NCBI GenBank assembly: GCA_035689115.1
Contig: DASSMA010000042.1
Location: forward strand, 1 to 64,000
Direction of reading: 5' to 3'
Length of the DNA stretch: 64,000 nucleotides
DNA from: JAHFUS01 sp035689115
GTDB lineage: Bacteria; Actinomycetota; Acidimicrobiia; Acidimicrobiales; GCA-2861595
Below the pieces are notes generated by a model. That model saw only the letters and a program-made list of their open reading frames with translations. It searched no databases and was not told the DNA's origin. Position 1 is the first letter of the stretch, and each line of letters starts with the position of its first letter. A program made the translations under genes and the position numbers. Shown here in pieces: positions 28,160-36,814 of the stretch.

Positions 28160-28789
28160 TCAGGACGCCGGCGGGTACGGCAGCACGCCGGCCTGCCGGC
28201 CGCGGGCGCGCCGGGTGTACGTGGCAGTCGTGAACCGCCACGCGCGAAGCGTCCGGGGCCAGCGGCCGGGACGGAGCCTGGCCTTGGCCTCCAGCTGGGC
28301 CAGGAACACCTCGGGGTCGGGCAGCTGCTCCCACACGGCCGGCAGGAACACGGCCTGGCGGCCGCCGGCGGCGATGAGCAGCCCGTCCACACCCGGGCGG
28401 AGGGCGGCCAGCACGGCGTCCCTCGATTCGCCTGGCAGCGGGACGAGCGGCGAGAGCACGGAGATCTCGACGTCGAGGCGGTCGTGCTGGTCCGGGCGCA
28501 GCGGCGGCAGCCGCGGATCGGCGAAGGCGGCGGACCGGGCGTGGCGGGCCACGGCATGGGCCAGCGGCTCCACCGGCTCGATGCTGCCGATGCACCCGTT
28601 CAACTCGCCGGCGACCCGGAGGGTGACGAAGGCGCCGGCCGGCCGGCGGAGGGCCGGCGGCAGGGTGGCGAGGGGCGCCGGCGCCAGGCGCACGCCGGCG
28701 TGGCCGGCGGCGATGGCGGCCTCGGCCAGGTCGAGCAGGACCTCGGCGTCGGCCGGCGCCAGGCGGTCAGCCGACGGCGAAGGCGCCAT
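28160..28789 (-). CDS. amrA: AmmeMemoRadiSam system protein A (AMMECR1)
   Basis: A 209-residue AMMECR1-domain protein. The conserved core appears as GAFVTLRVAGELNGCIGSIEP (shown in part: the usual LRGCIG is LNGCIG here). The ATG at 28789 lies inside the 3' end of the Memo gene (23-base overlap), so the two are coupled. The biochemical role of AMMECR1 proteins is unknown; together with Memo and a radical SAM enzyme it forms the named but uncharacterised AmmeMemoRadiSam set, complete here. Confidence 0.9.
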   Translation of the reverse strand: MAPSPSADRLAPADAEVLLDLAEAAIAAGHAGVRLAPAPLATLPPALRRPAGAFVTLRVAGELNGCIGSIEPVEPLAHAVARHARSAAFADPRLPPLRPDQHDRLDVEISVLSPLVPLPGESRDAVLAALRPGVDGLLIAAGGRQAVFLPAVWEQLPDPEVFLAQLEAKARLRPGRWPRTLRAWRFTTATYTRRARGRQAGVLPYPPAS

Positions 28790-29570
28790 AGCCGACCACC
28801 CGGTCGGGGGTGCCGGCGGTGTCGCCGGAGTTGCGCAGGTCGAGGAGCTCGACCGGCAGATCCCGCCGCCGGGCCGCCTCCAGGAGACCCCGCAGGGCGT
28901 GGACCCCGCAGGCGTCGCGGTCGCCCACCGCCTCGGCCCGCATCGCCACCACCGCGTCGGCCGTCCGGCGGTCGAGGGCGGTGGCGACGTCGTAGGGGTG
29001 GTAGTGCGAGAGGTCGGTGCTGGTGACCACCACCGTCTCCGGGCCGCCCCACACGGCGTCGAGCACGTCGGCCACCGCCGCCGGCACCGAGAGGCCGACA
29101 GCCAGCGGCACGAGGGTGAAGTGGTCCAGCACCACCTGGAGGAACGGCAGCTGGACCTCGAGGCTGTGCTCCAGGGCGAACGGCTCGTTGGTGCGGACGG
29201 CGCCGGCCGCCTCCGCACTCCGGCGCCCGGCGTCGTCGACCGGCACCACGCCGAGCGGCGTGGCGAAGGCGTCGGCTCCCGACACGGCGACACCGTCGAG
29301 AGGCACGCGGTGGCTGGGCCCGAGCAGGACCACCCGGCTGATGACGGGAGCCGCCGGCGCCAGCCGGAGGTAGGCGGAGGCGGCGACCGGGCCGGAGTAC
29401 AGGTAGCCGGCGTGCGGCACGACGACGGCCTTGGGCGCCGGCTCGGCGGGCCCCGGCCGGCGGGCCCCGGCGAAGCACTGGCGCACGGAGTCGAACAGCG
29501 CATCCCGCTTGGCGGGGTAGAAGCTGCCGGCCACCGCCGGCAGCCGGATGCCCAGGTGCCGCGAGGTCAT
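28767..29570 (-). CDS. amrB: AmmeMemoRadiSam system protein B (Memo)
   Basis: A 267-residue Memo-family protein, related to class III non-heme-iron dioxygenases. It shows RLPAVAGSFYPA at the N-terminus, VVPHAGYLYSG, LGPSHRVPLDG, the EHSLEVQLPFLQ motif and STDLSHY; the histidines of PHAGY, GPSH and EHSLE fit metal ligands. The ATG overlaps the radical SAM gene stop as ATGA, and the 3' end overlaps the AMMECR1 gene. Confidence 0.93.
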   Translation of the reverse strand: MTSRHLGIRLPAVAGSFYPAKRDALFDSVRQCFAGARRPGPAEPAPKAVVVPHAGYLYSGPVAASAYLRLAPAAPVISRVVLLGPSHRVPLDGVAVSGADAFATPLGVVPVDDAGRRSAEAAGAVRTNEPFALEHSLEVQLPFLQVVLDHFTLVPLAVGLSVPAAVADVLDAVWGGPETVVVTSTDLSHYHPYDVATALDRRTADAVVAMRAEAVGDRDACGVHALRGLLEAARRRDLPVELLDLRNSGDTAGTPDRVVGYGAFAVG

Positions 29571-30655
29571 CGGTGCTTCCTTCCCATCACCACCGGCCTC
29601 CGTACCGGCCCCCAGTCCCCCGGCGGCCCGTCGATGACCCCCGGTAGCGCGGTGCCGCACGCCAGGCAGCGGCCGCCGCCGTCCAGGCGCCACTCCCCCA
29701 GCCGGTACCAGTCGCGCTCGATCACGACGGTCCCGCAGCCGGTGCACCGCGTGCTCTGGCCGTCGGGGTCGTGGACGTTGCCGGTGTAGGCGTGGTGCAC
29801 ACCGTTCTCGAGGGCGATCCGGCGGGCCCGGCGCAGGGTGGCCGGCGGCGTGGGCGGCCGGTCCAGCATCTTGAAGTCCGGGTGGAAGGCGGTGAAGTGG
29901 ATAGGTACGTCGGGGCCCAGGTGCTCCACCACCCACGCCGTGAGGGCGTGCAGCTCGGCGTCGCCGTCGTTGAGGCCGGGGATGAGCAGGGTCGTCAGCT
30001 CGAACCACACGCTCGTCTCCTGGCGCAGGTACTCCAACGTCTCCAGCACGGCGCCGAGGTGGCCGCCGCACACGTGCTTGTAGAAGTCCTCGGTGAAGCC
30101 CTTGAGGTCGACGTTGGCGGCATCGAGGTGGGCGTAGAAGTCCCGGCGCGGCTCGGGGCAGATGTAGCCGGCGGTGACGGCCACCGCCTTGAGGCCGGCC
30201 TCGTGGCAGGCGTCGGCCACGTCGGCGGCGTACTCCAGGAAGATCGTCGGGTCGTTGTAGGTGAAGGCGACGCTGCGGCAGCCCAGGCCGGCGGCGGCCC
30301 GGGCGATGGCCTCCGGGGACGCGGCGTCGGCCAGGGTGTCGGTCTCCTTGGACTTGGAGATGTCCCAGTTCTGGCAGAAGCGGCAGGCCAGGTTGCAGCC
30401 GGCGGTGCCGAACGACAGGACCGCCGAGCCCGGCAGGAAGTGGTTCAGCGGCTTCTTCTCGATTGGGTCCACGCAGAAGCCGCTGGAGCGACCGTAGGTG
30501 GTGAGGACGATGCCGTCGCCCTCCCTCGCCCGCACGAAGCACACGCCCCGCTGCCCGTCGCGCAGCTTGCAGGCCCGCGGGCAGACGTCGCACTGGACCC
30601 GCCCGTCGGCGAGGGCGTGCCAGTAGCGCGTGGGCACGGTGAACTCGTCCACCAC
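29567..30655 (-). CDS. amrS: AmmeMemoRadiSam system radical SAM enzyme
   Basis: A 362-residue radical SAM protein with the 4Fe-4S motif CNLACRFC (Cys87, 91, 94), resembling pyruvate-formate-lyase activases. An N-terminal Cys set (CDVCPRAC, GVC) and a C-terminal zinc-ribbon-like pair (CTGCG, CLACG) are present. It is first of the coupled amrS-amrB-amrA operon. The substrate is unknown. The start is uncertain: GTG at 30655 or 30652 lies too close to GGAGG, while GTG at 30637 is 17 bases away. Confidence 0.93.
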   Translation of the reverse strand: MVDEFTVPTRYWHALADGRVQCDVCPRACKLRDGQRGVCFVRAREGDGIVLTTYGRSSGFCVDPIEKKPLNHFLPGSAVLSFGTAGCNLACRFCQNWDISKSKETDTLADAASPEAIARAAAGLGCRSVAFTYNDPTIFLEYAADVADACHEAGLKAVAVTAGYICPEPRRDFYAHLDAANVDLKGFTEDFYKHVCGGHLGAVLETLEYLRQETSVWFELTTLLIPGLNDGDAELHALTAWVVEHLGPDVPIHFTAFHPDFKMLDRPPTPPATLRRARRIALENGVHHAYTGNVHDPDGQSTRCTGCGTVVIERDWYRLGEWRLDGGGRCLACGTALPGVIDGPPGDWGPVRRPVVMGRKHR

Positions 30656-30699
30656 CTCCAGACAACCACCACGAGCCGCGGTCTGCGACGATGCCGGCC

Positions 30700-31494
30700 A
30701 TGACGACCGACCGCCCGGGCGACCACTGGCGCCGGGCCCTCCGGGAGACGGCTCCGCCCCCGCACCTGGCGGACGCCGCCCCAGAGCGGCCCCGCCACCT
30801 CGAGCCCGAGATGTTCCGGTGGCGCCCCGAGCAGGACGCCGCCCAGCCCGAGCGCCCGTCCCGCCTGCGGGCCCGGGAAGCCCTGCCGCAGGGCGGGACC
30901 CTGCTCGACGTCGGGGTGGGCGGCGGCGGGTCCAGCCTCGGCCTGGCGTCCCGGGCAGGCGTGATCGTGGGCGTGGACCGCAGCGAGGCGATGCTGGCCT
31001 CGTTCCTCGAGAGCGCCGCTTCGGAAGGGGTCGAGGCCAGGGCGGTGCTGGGCGAGTGGCCGGATGTGGCCGGCGAGGTCGAGCCGGCCGACGTGGCCGT
31101 CTGCCACCACGCCCTCTACTTCGCCGAGGAGATCGAGGCCTTCCTCGACGCCCTCACCAGCCGCGCCCGCCGGCGGGTGGTCGTGGAGGTGTCGGCCGAG
31201 CCGCCGCCGGTCGGGCTGCGGCCCATCTGGCGGGCCATCCACGGGGAGGAGCGGGCCACGCGCCCGGTGGCGGACGACCTGGCCGGCGTGCTGTCGGCCA
31301 TGGGCATCGAGGCGCAGCGGGAGGACGTCGTCATCCCGCCGCAGCCCCGCGAGGTGACGCCCCAGCTCGTCGCCTTCGCCCGCCGCCGGCTGCTGGTCGG
31401 CGAGGACCGCGACGAGGAGATCGCCGCGCTGCTGCGCACCCTCCCCCGGCCCGACCACCGGGTGGTGGCGTTCTGGTGGGACGGCGGAGCCTGA
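30700..31494 (+). CDS. SAM-dependent methyltransferase
   Basis: A 264-residue class I methyltransferase by its motif I LLDVGVGGGGSSLGLA, motif II VGVDRSEAML and a motif IV-like VAVCHHALYF. The substrate is not known. It is divergent from the AmmeMemoRadiSam operon with 45 bases between. I prefer the ATG at 30700, seven bases behind GACGAT, over the ATG at 30691. It ends four bases before the convergent GGDEF-EAL gene. Confidence 0.85.
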   Translation: MTTDRPGDHWRRALRETAPPPHLADAAPERPRHLEPEMFRWRPEQDAAQPERPSRLRAREALPQGGTLLDVGVGGGGSSLGLASRAGVIVGVDRSEAMLASFLESAASEGVEARAVLGEWPDVAGEVEPADVAVCHHALYFAEEIEAFLDALTSRARRRVVVEVSAEPPPVGLRPIWRAIHGEERATRPVADDLAGVLSAMGIEAQREDVVIPPQPREVTPQLVAFARRRLLVGEDRDEEIAALLRTLPRPDHRVVAFWWDGGA

Positions 31495-31498
31495 CCCT

Positions 31499-33223
31499 CT
31501 AGCGCCCGGCCAGCCAGGCGGGCACGTCCTCCGACAGCAGCGGCCGGGCCCAGTGGTAGCCCTGGCCCCGCTCGCAGCCGAAGCCGGCGAGGGCCCGGAT
31601 CTGGCCGTCGTCGGCGATGCCCTCGGCCACCGTCTGGAGCCCGAGGGCGTGAGCCAGGTTCACGGCGGCGGCCACCAGCGCCCCGTCGCTCCCCGGCCGG
31701 TCGCCGCCGAGGGCGGCGATCAGCGACATGTCGAGCTTCACGGCGTCGACCAGGGGCCGGCGCAGCGACGACAGCGAGGAGTAGCCGGTCCCGAAGTCGT
31801 CCATCACCAGGCGCACGCCGAGCTCGCGCAGGTGCCCGAGGGCGGCGATGGCCGGTTCCTCGTCCTCCAGGAGGACGCCCTCGGTGATCTCGAGTTCCAG
31901 GGCCCCGGCGGGAAGGCCGTTGGCCGCCAGCACCCGGGTGACGGTGGGCACGAAGTCCCGCTCCAACAACTGGCGGGAGGAGACGTTCACGGCCACGGCC
32001 AGCGACGGGTCCAGGGCGGCGCGCCAGGCGGCGGCCCGGCGGCAGGCTTCCTCCAGCACCCACCGGCCGATCGGGACGATCAGGGCGGTCTCCTCGGCCA
32101 GGGGCAGGAACTCGGCCGGCGCCACCTCGCCGCGCTCCGGGTGCCGCCAGCGGATGAGCGCCTCCAGGCCGACGGTCCGGCCGGTGCGCAGCTCGACCTG
32201 GGGCGACCACCTTAGGAACAGCTCGTCGGCGTCGACGGCCCGCCGCAGGTCGGCCTCCATCTTCAGGCGCTCTCGGGCGGCGACCGTCATCGCCGGCTGG
32301 AACATCTCGAAGCGGCTGCCGCCGGCGGCCTTGGCCCGGTACATGGCGGCGTCGGCGTGCTGGAGCAGCTCCGCCTTCGACCGGCAGTCCTCGGGCCACA
32401 GGGCGACACCGATGGAGGCCGACACGAACAGCTCCACGCCGTCCACCACGAACGCCGGTCGCAGCGAGGTCACGATGCGCTCGGCGGCCGACGCCGCGTG
32501 CTCGGGATTCGTCGAGCCGCCCAGGAGGACGGCGAACTCGTCGCCGCCGAGGCGGGCCACGGTGTCGCTGCGCCGCACGCAGGAGACGAGCCGGCGGGCC
32601 ACCTCGACCAGCACCTGGTCGCCGGAGTGGTGGCCGAAGCCGTCGTTGATGGTCTTGAAGCGGTCGACGTCGACGAACAGCAGGGCGACCTCGCCGCCCT
32701 GGCGGTCGCCCAGGGCGAGGGCCCTTTCGAGGCGGTCGTCGAACACGGCCCGGTTCACCAGGCCGGTGAGCCGGTCGGTGGAGGCCAGGTGCTCCAGCCG
32801 GTCGTGGGCCTGCCGCAGCGAGGCCTCGGCCGCCCGCCGCTCGGTGATGTCCTGGACGCACAGCACGCGCCCGACCAGCTCGCCGGACTCGTCGCGGAGC
32901 AGCGAGAGGGTGACGTGGGCGTCGAAGGTCGTGCCGTCGGCCCGCCGCCGGGTCACCTCGGCCCGCCCGACCCCCTGGGCGAGGGCCGCGTCCATCAGGG
33001 CCTTGACCGGGCCGGCCCATTCGCCGTCGTCGTAGAAGTCGCTCCCTCGCAACTCCTGGGCGTCGATCTGCTCGAGCGTGCAGCCGTGCATCGCCGCGAA
33101 CTCGGCATTGGCGTACAGGATGCGCGCGTCGTTGTCGACCACTGCCACGCCTTCGCCCACCTGCTCGGCGATCCGTGAGAGGAGGCGCAGGTGGCCGAGG
33201 TCGGTCACCGGCGACTGGCGCAT
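31499..33223 (-). CDS. PAS-GGDEF-EAL cyclic-di-GMP protein
   Basis: A 574-residue cytosolic signalling protein with a PAS domain (about 10-135; EQVGEGVAVVDNDARILYAN), a diguanylate cyclase domain with intact GGDEF (226-230) and a phosphodiesterase domain with EALIRW (Glu354), EITEG and DDFGTGYSSL. Both catalytic cores look complete, so the protein could make or break c-di-GMP. No membrane segment is present. The ATG at 33223 lacks a clear ribosome site. Confidence 0.93.
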   Translation of the reverse strand: MRQSPVTDLGHLRLLSRIAEQVGEGVAVVDNDARILYANAEFAAMHGCTLEQIDAQELRGSDFYDDGEWAGPVKALMDAALAQGVGRAEVTRRRADGTTFDAHVTLSLLRDESGELVGRVLCVQDITERRAAEASLRQAHDRLEHLASTDRLTGLVNRAVFDDRLERALALGDRQGGEVALLFVDVDRFKTINDGFGHHSGDQVLVEVARRLVSCVRRSDTVARLGGDEFAVLLGGSTNPEHAASAAERIVTSLRPAFVVDGVELFVSASIGVALWPEDCRSKAELLQHADAAMYRAKAAGGSRFEMFQPAMTVAARERLKMEADLRRAVDADELFLRWSPQVELRTGRTVGLEALIRWRHPERGEVAPAEFLPLAEETALIVPIGRWVLEEACRRAAAWRAALDPSLAVAVNVSSRQLLERDFVPTVTRVLAANGLPAGALELEITEGVLLEDEEPAIAALGHLRELGVRLVMDDFGTGYSSLSSLRRPLVDAVKLDMSLIAALGGDRPGSDGALVAAAVNLAHALGLQTVAEGIADDGQIRALAGFGCERGQGYHWARPLLSEDVPAWLAGR

Positions 33224-33309
33224 GGACGTGTGCGGGCCCGGGCGGGCGGCGGCGGATCGCACCCGAAATGGATCGGCCGGTCCGCCACCGCGCTGTACCC
33301 CCAGTGGCG

Positions 33310-33879
33310 CTACTCGCGCACCGCCTCGACCGAGATCTCGATCCGGACCTCCTTGCCCACCAGCCAGCCGCCCGTTTCGAGCACCTGGTTCCAGGTGAGC
33401 CCGAAGTCCTCGCGGTTGACCTCGGTCGTGGCCGAGCAGCCGATCCTGGCATTCCCCCACGGATCGGGCGCCGCGCCCTCGAACTCGACGTCCAGCTTGA
33501 CCGGCCGGGTCACCCCGCAGATCGTGAGGTCGGCGTCGGCCTGCCACCGCTTGCCGACCCGGTGGACGCGGGAGGAGTGCAGCTCGATGGTGGGATAGCG
33601 CTCGGCATCGAGGAAGTCGGGACCCCGCAGGTGGGCGTCGCGCTTCTCGTCGCGGGTGTCGATGCTGGCGGTACGGACGGATGCGTCGACGCGAGAGTCC
33701 TCGGGGCGCTCGCCCACCTGGATCGTGCCCTCGAAGTCGTCGAATCGGGCCCGGACCTTGGCCAGGCCCATGTGGCGGACGACGCACTCGACGGACGAGT
33801 GGGCGGCATCGACCCGGTAGGTGCCGGCCAGGGGAAGAGTCAGATCGTCCAGGGTGCGGAGAAGGGTGGCGTTGGCCAT
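33310..33879 (-). CDS. YceI family protein
   Basis: A 189-residue lipocalin-like protein of the YceI family, which binds polyisoprenoid lipids. Family features are TYRVDAAHSSVECVVRHMG, VDASVRTASIDT, RDAHLRGPDFLDAERYP and TEVNREDFGLTWN. No signal peptide is seen, so it is probably cytosolic, as in many actinobacterial members. AAGGAG precedes the ATG. It has its own promoter region of under 80 bases shared with the divergent nucleotidyltransferase gene. Confidence 0.93.
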   Translation of the reverse strand: MANATLLRTLDDLTLPLAGTYRVDAAHSSVECVVRHMGLAKVRARFDDFEGTIQVGERPEDSRVDASVRTASIDTRDEKRDAHLRGPDFLDAERYPTIELHSSRVHRVGKRWQADADLTICGVTRPVKLDVEFEGAAPDPWGNARIGCSATTEVNREDFGLTWNQVLETGGWLVGKEVRIEISVEAVRE

Positions 33880-33956
33880 GATCGCTCCTTGCCGTTGCGT
33901 TTCCAGCCTTTCGCGTACCCGCCCCCCGCCGGCAACGAAACGGGCATGCTGCAGCC

Positions 33957-34715
33957 GTGGACGACCTGGCGGCGGTGGTGCTGGCGGCCGGCGCCGGCAC
34001 CCGCCTGCGTCCGCTCACCGACGTGCTGCCCAAGGCGCTCTGCCCGGTCGACAACGTGGCGCTGGTGGACCGGGCCCTGGACAGGGTCCGGCCCCTCTCC
34101 GGGGCGCTCGCCGTCAACGTCCACCACGGCCGGGCCCTGCTGGAGGCGCACCTGGACGGGCGGGTGCACCTCTCGGTGGAGGAGCCGGTGGCCCTCGGGA
34201 CGGCCGGCGCCCTGGGCAACCTGCGGGACTGGATCGGAGGGCGCCCGGTGGTGGTGGCCAACGCCGACGCCTGGCTGCCCGCCGGCCTCGACGCCCTCCT
34301 GGACGGGTGGGACGGCGAGCGGGTGCGGCTGCTCGTCGTGGACGACCCGGCCCGGGGCGACTTCGGCCGCTGGCGGTTCGCCGGCGCCTCGCTGATGCCG
34401 TGGGCCGAGGTGGCGCGGCTGCCCGCCTCCCCGGCCGGCCTGTACGAGGTGTGCTGGCGCGACCGGTGGGCCGAGGGGCGGCTCGACCTGGTGCCGGTGG
34501 CCGGCCCGTTCTTCGACTGCGGCACGCCGGCCGAGTACCTGGCCGCCAACCTGGCGGCGTCCGGCGGCCGCAGCGTGGTGGGCGCCGGCGCCCGGGTCGC
34601 CGGCGACCTGGTCCGCTCGGTGGTGTGGCCGGGCGGGGTGGTGCGGGCCGGCGAGCGGCTGGTGGAGTGCATCCGCGTCGGCGAGGACCTCACGGTGGAC
34701 GCCCGCCGGCGTTAG
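33957..34715 (+). CDS. Sugar-nucleotidyltransferase-like protein
   Basis: A 252-residue NTP-transferase-fold protein related to mannose-1-phosphate guanylyltransferases. The N-terminus has the nucleotide motif AAVVLAAGAGTRLRPLT..LPKALCPV, followed by VANADAWL and FFDCGTPAEYLAAN; the C-terminus has a short hexapeptide-like stretch (VVGAGARVAGDLVRSVVWPG). The sugar is not known. The GTG start sits six bases behind CATGCT with no ribosome site, fitting the leaderless pattern. Confidence 0.87.
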   Translation: MDDLAAVVLAAGAGTRLRPLTDVLPKALCPVDNVALVDRALDRVRPLSGALAVNVHHGRALLEAHLDGRVHLSVEEPVALGTAGALGNLRDWIGGRPVVVANADAWLPAGLDALLDGWDGERVRLLVVDDPARGDFGRWRFAGASLMPWAEVARLPASPAGLYEVCWRDRWAEGRLDLVPVAGPFFDCGTPAEYLAANLAASGGRSVVGAGARVAGDLVRSVVWPGGVVRAGERLVECIRVGEDLTVDARRR

Positions 34716-34731
34716 GGCCGAGACTCCCACC

Positions 34732-35112
34732 ATGCGACGCGACGACGCCCTGCGCTACGCCCGGCTGCTGTCCTACGGCCGCATCGCCCTGGGGGCGACG
34801 GCACTGCTCGCCCCCCGCCTGCCCCTGTGGCCGTGGGTGGGCGACGGCGAGAGCCGGCGGCCGGCGGCCAAGATGCTGGCCCGCTCCCTCGGCGCCCGCG
34901 ACCTGGCGCTCGGTATCGGGCCCGTCCTGGCCATGCGCCACGACGCCCCGGTGCGGGGGTGGATCGAGGCCGGAGGGCTGGCCGACGCCGGCGACGTGGT
35001 CACCACCCTCGTGGCCTGGCGCCACCTGCCCCGCCGTACCCGGGTGGTGATGCTGGTGATCGTCGCCGGCTCCATGGCCGCCTGCCGAATACTGTCCAGC
35101 GCCGCCGACTGA
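34732..35112 (+). CDS. Small membrane protein, DUF4267-like
   Basis: A 126-residue protein with weakly hydrophobic helices, including ALGATALLAPRLPLW and VVMLVIVAGSMAACRIL. The pattern ARSLGARDLALGIGPVLA resembles DUF4267-type membrane proteins; this is tentative. The ATG lies six bases behind GAGACT. Its last 113 bases overlap the convergent ABC transporter gene on the other strand. Confidence 0.65.
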   Translation: MRRDDALRYARLLSYGRIALGATALLAPRLPLWPWVGDGESRRPAAKMLARSLGARDLALGIGPVLAMRHDAPVRGWIEAGGLADAGDVVTTLVAWRHLPRRTRVVMLVIVAGSMAACRILSSAAD

Positions 35113-36814
35113 CGGTCACGGCGGGGGCCCAGTAGCCGACCAGCTCGCGGTAGGCGGGCGAGCAGGCGAGCAGGTCGGCGTGGGTGCCGGCGGCGGCCAG
35201 CCCGCCGTCGAGCACCAGCACCCGGCGGGCCCGGAGGGCGGAGCTGATGCGGTGGGCCACAACGATCAAGGAGCCGGGGCGGGCGGCGAAGGCCTCCTCC
35301 ACCCGGGCCTCGGCCGCCGGGTCGAGGTGGCAGGTCGCCTCGTCGAGCACCACCAGCGGGGCGGGCGACAGGTACGACCGGACCAGGGCCACCAGCTGGC
35401 GCTCGCCGGCCGAGAGGGCGCCCGGGTCCACCTCGGCGTCCCACCCACCCAGCCGCTCGACCAGCGGGCTGGCGCCCAACAGGCCGGCCACCCCGTCCAG
35501 CTGGGCGGTGGGCACGTCGGGCCGGAGGTAGGCGGCGTTCTCCCGGAGCGACCCGGCGAACACGTAGGCCTCCTGGGGGATGAGGACCCGAAGGGCGGCC
35601 AGCGCCCCGGGGTCCAGGGCGGCGGCCGGCACCCCGCCCACCAGCACCTCGCCGGCGTCGGGGGCCAGCAGGCCGGCCACCAGCGCGGCCAGCGTCGACT
35701 TCCCCGCGCCGCTGGGCCCCACCACGGCGAGGTGGTCGCCCTCGGGCACGTCGAGGTCGAGGCTCCGCACCACCGGCTCCGGCGACGAGCCGTAGCGGAA
35801 GGCCACGCCCCGCAGCCGGACGGCGTACCCCCGCGGCGTCGCTGGCGCAGGGACCGGATCGGCGGCCGGTGGGGCGGCCACCTCGGCCACCCGCTCGAGG
35901 GCGACGAGCAGCCACAGGCCGCTCCCGCCCAGCTCCCGCACCAGGGTCTGGAGGGCCGGGAGGAGGCCGTAAAGGACGTAGGTGAGGGCGCCGATCAGCG
36001 CACCGGTGGACGCCCCGCCGGCCCGCAACCGGGGGCCGGCCACCAGCAGCAGCACGGCGGGCAGCCACCCTCCGACGGCCACGGCCGCCGTCTGGACGGC
36101 GGTGGCGCGGGCGAGGGCCCGGGTGGCGCCGGCGTGGTCGTCGACGAGGCCGCCGATGCGGGCCTCGACGGCGTCCTCCGCCCCGCAGGCCACCACGTCG
36201 CGCAGGCCACCGGCCGCCTCCGCGCTCGCCGCTGCCAGCGCCTCCTCGGCGAGGATCGACCGCCGCTGGCGGGCCGCCATGGGTCGCACGGTGGCGGCGA
36301 ACAGGGCCACGCCGGCGAGGAGCGGCGGGACCACCACGACGATGGCCGCCGGCAGCAGCGTGGCCAGCCCGACGACCGCCCCGGCAGCGGCGACGGCGAA
36401 GCCCTGGCCGGTCAGGAGCACACCGGCCCACGCCTCCCGGAGGATCTCCACGTGGTGGGTGACGCTGGCCACGCCGGCGGTGCCGGGTGGGGCGCCCCAA
36501 GCGGAGCAGCGCCCGACGGTGCCGGTCACCACCGCCTCCACCAGCTCGTCACGGAACGGCTCCACCAGCCCGGCCAGCCGCAGGTACGCCTGCCGGGTTC
36601 CCCACGCACCGACGACCACGGCCACGGCGAGGGCGCCCAGCCAGGCGAACCCGGCCGCCGTGTCGTGGGCGAGGAAGCCGCGGTCGAGGGCCCGGGCCAG
36701 CAGCCGGCCCGAGAGCACGGCGGGGACGGCCTGGACCAGCGACCAACCGGCCAGCCCGGCAAGCTCGCGCCGGCGGCCCCGGAGCGACCTGCGCAGCAAC
36801 TGCGACCGGCTCAT
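35000..36814 (-). CDS. ABC exporter of lanthipeptide cluster (second subunit)
   Basis: A 604-residue half-transporter: six membrane helices, then an ATPase domain with Walker A GPSGAGKS, signature LSAGERQ, Walker B VVLDEATCHLD with intact catalytic Glu, and VVAHRIS. It corresponds in position to RamB. The ATG overlaps the stop of the first subunit (ATGA), so the two are made together, probably as a heterodimer. It likely exports the modified peptide encoded at 38550-38678. The last ~38 residues are basic and lie opposite another gene. Confidence 0.88.
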   Translation of the reverse strand: MSRSQLLRRSLRGRRRELAGLAGWSLVQAVPAVLSGRLLARALDRGFLAHDTAAGFAWLGALAVAVVVGAWGTRQAYLRLAGLVEPFRDELVEAVVTGTVGRCSAWGAPPGTAGVASVTHHVEILREAWAGVLLTGQGFAVAAAGAVVGLATLLPAAIVVVVPPLLAGVALFAATVRPMAARQRRSILAEEALAAASAEAAGGLRDVVACGAEDAVEARIGGLVDDHAGATRALARATAVQTAAVAVGGWLPAVLLLVAGPRLRAGGASTGALIGALTYVLYGLLPALQTLVRELGGSGLWLLVALERVAEVAAPPAADPVPAPATPRGYAVRLRGVAFRYGSSPEPVVRSLDLDVPEGDHLAVVGPSGAGKSTLAALVAGLLAPDAGEVLVGGVPAAALDPGALAALRVLIPQEAYVFAGSLRENAAYLRPDVPTAQLDGVAGLLGASPLVERLGGWDAEVDPGALSAGERQLVALVRSYLSPAPLVVLDEATCHLDPAAEARVEEAFAARPGSLIVVAHRISSALRARRVLVLDGGLAAAGTHADLLACSPAYRELVGYWAPAVTVSRRRWTVFGRRPWSRRRSPASPPGYGGAGGARPRGW

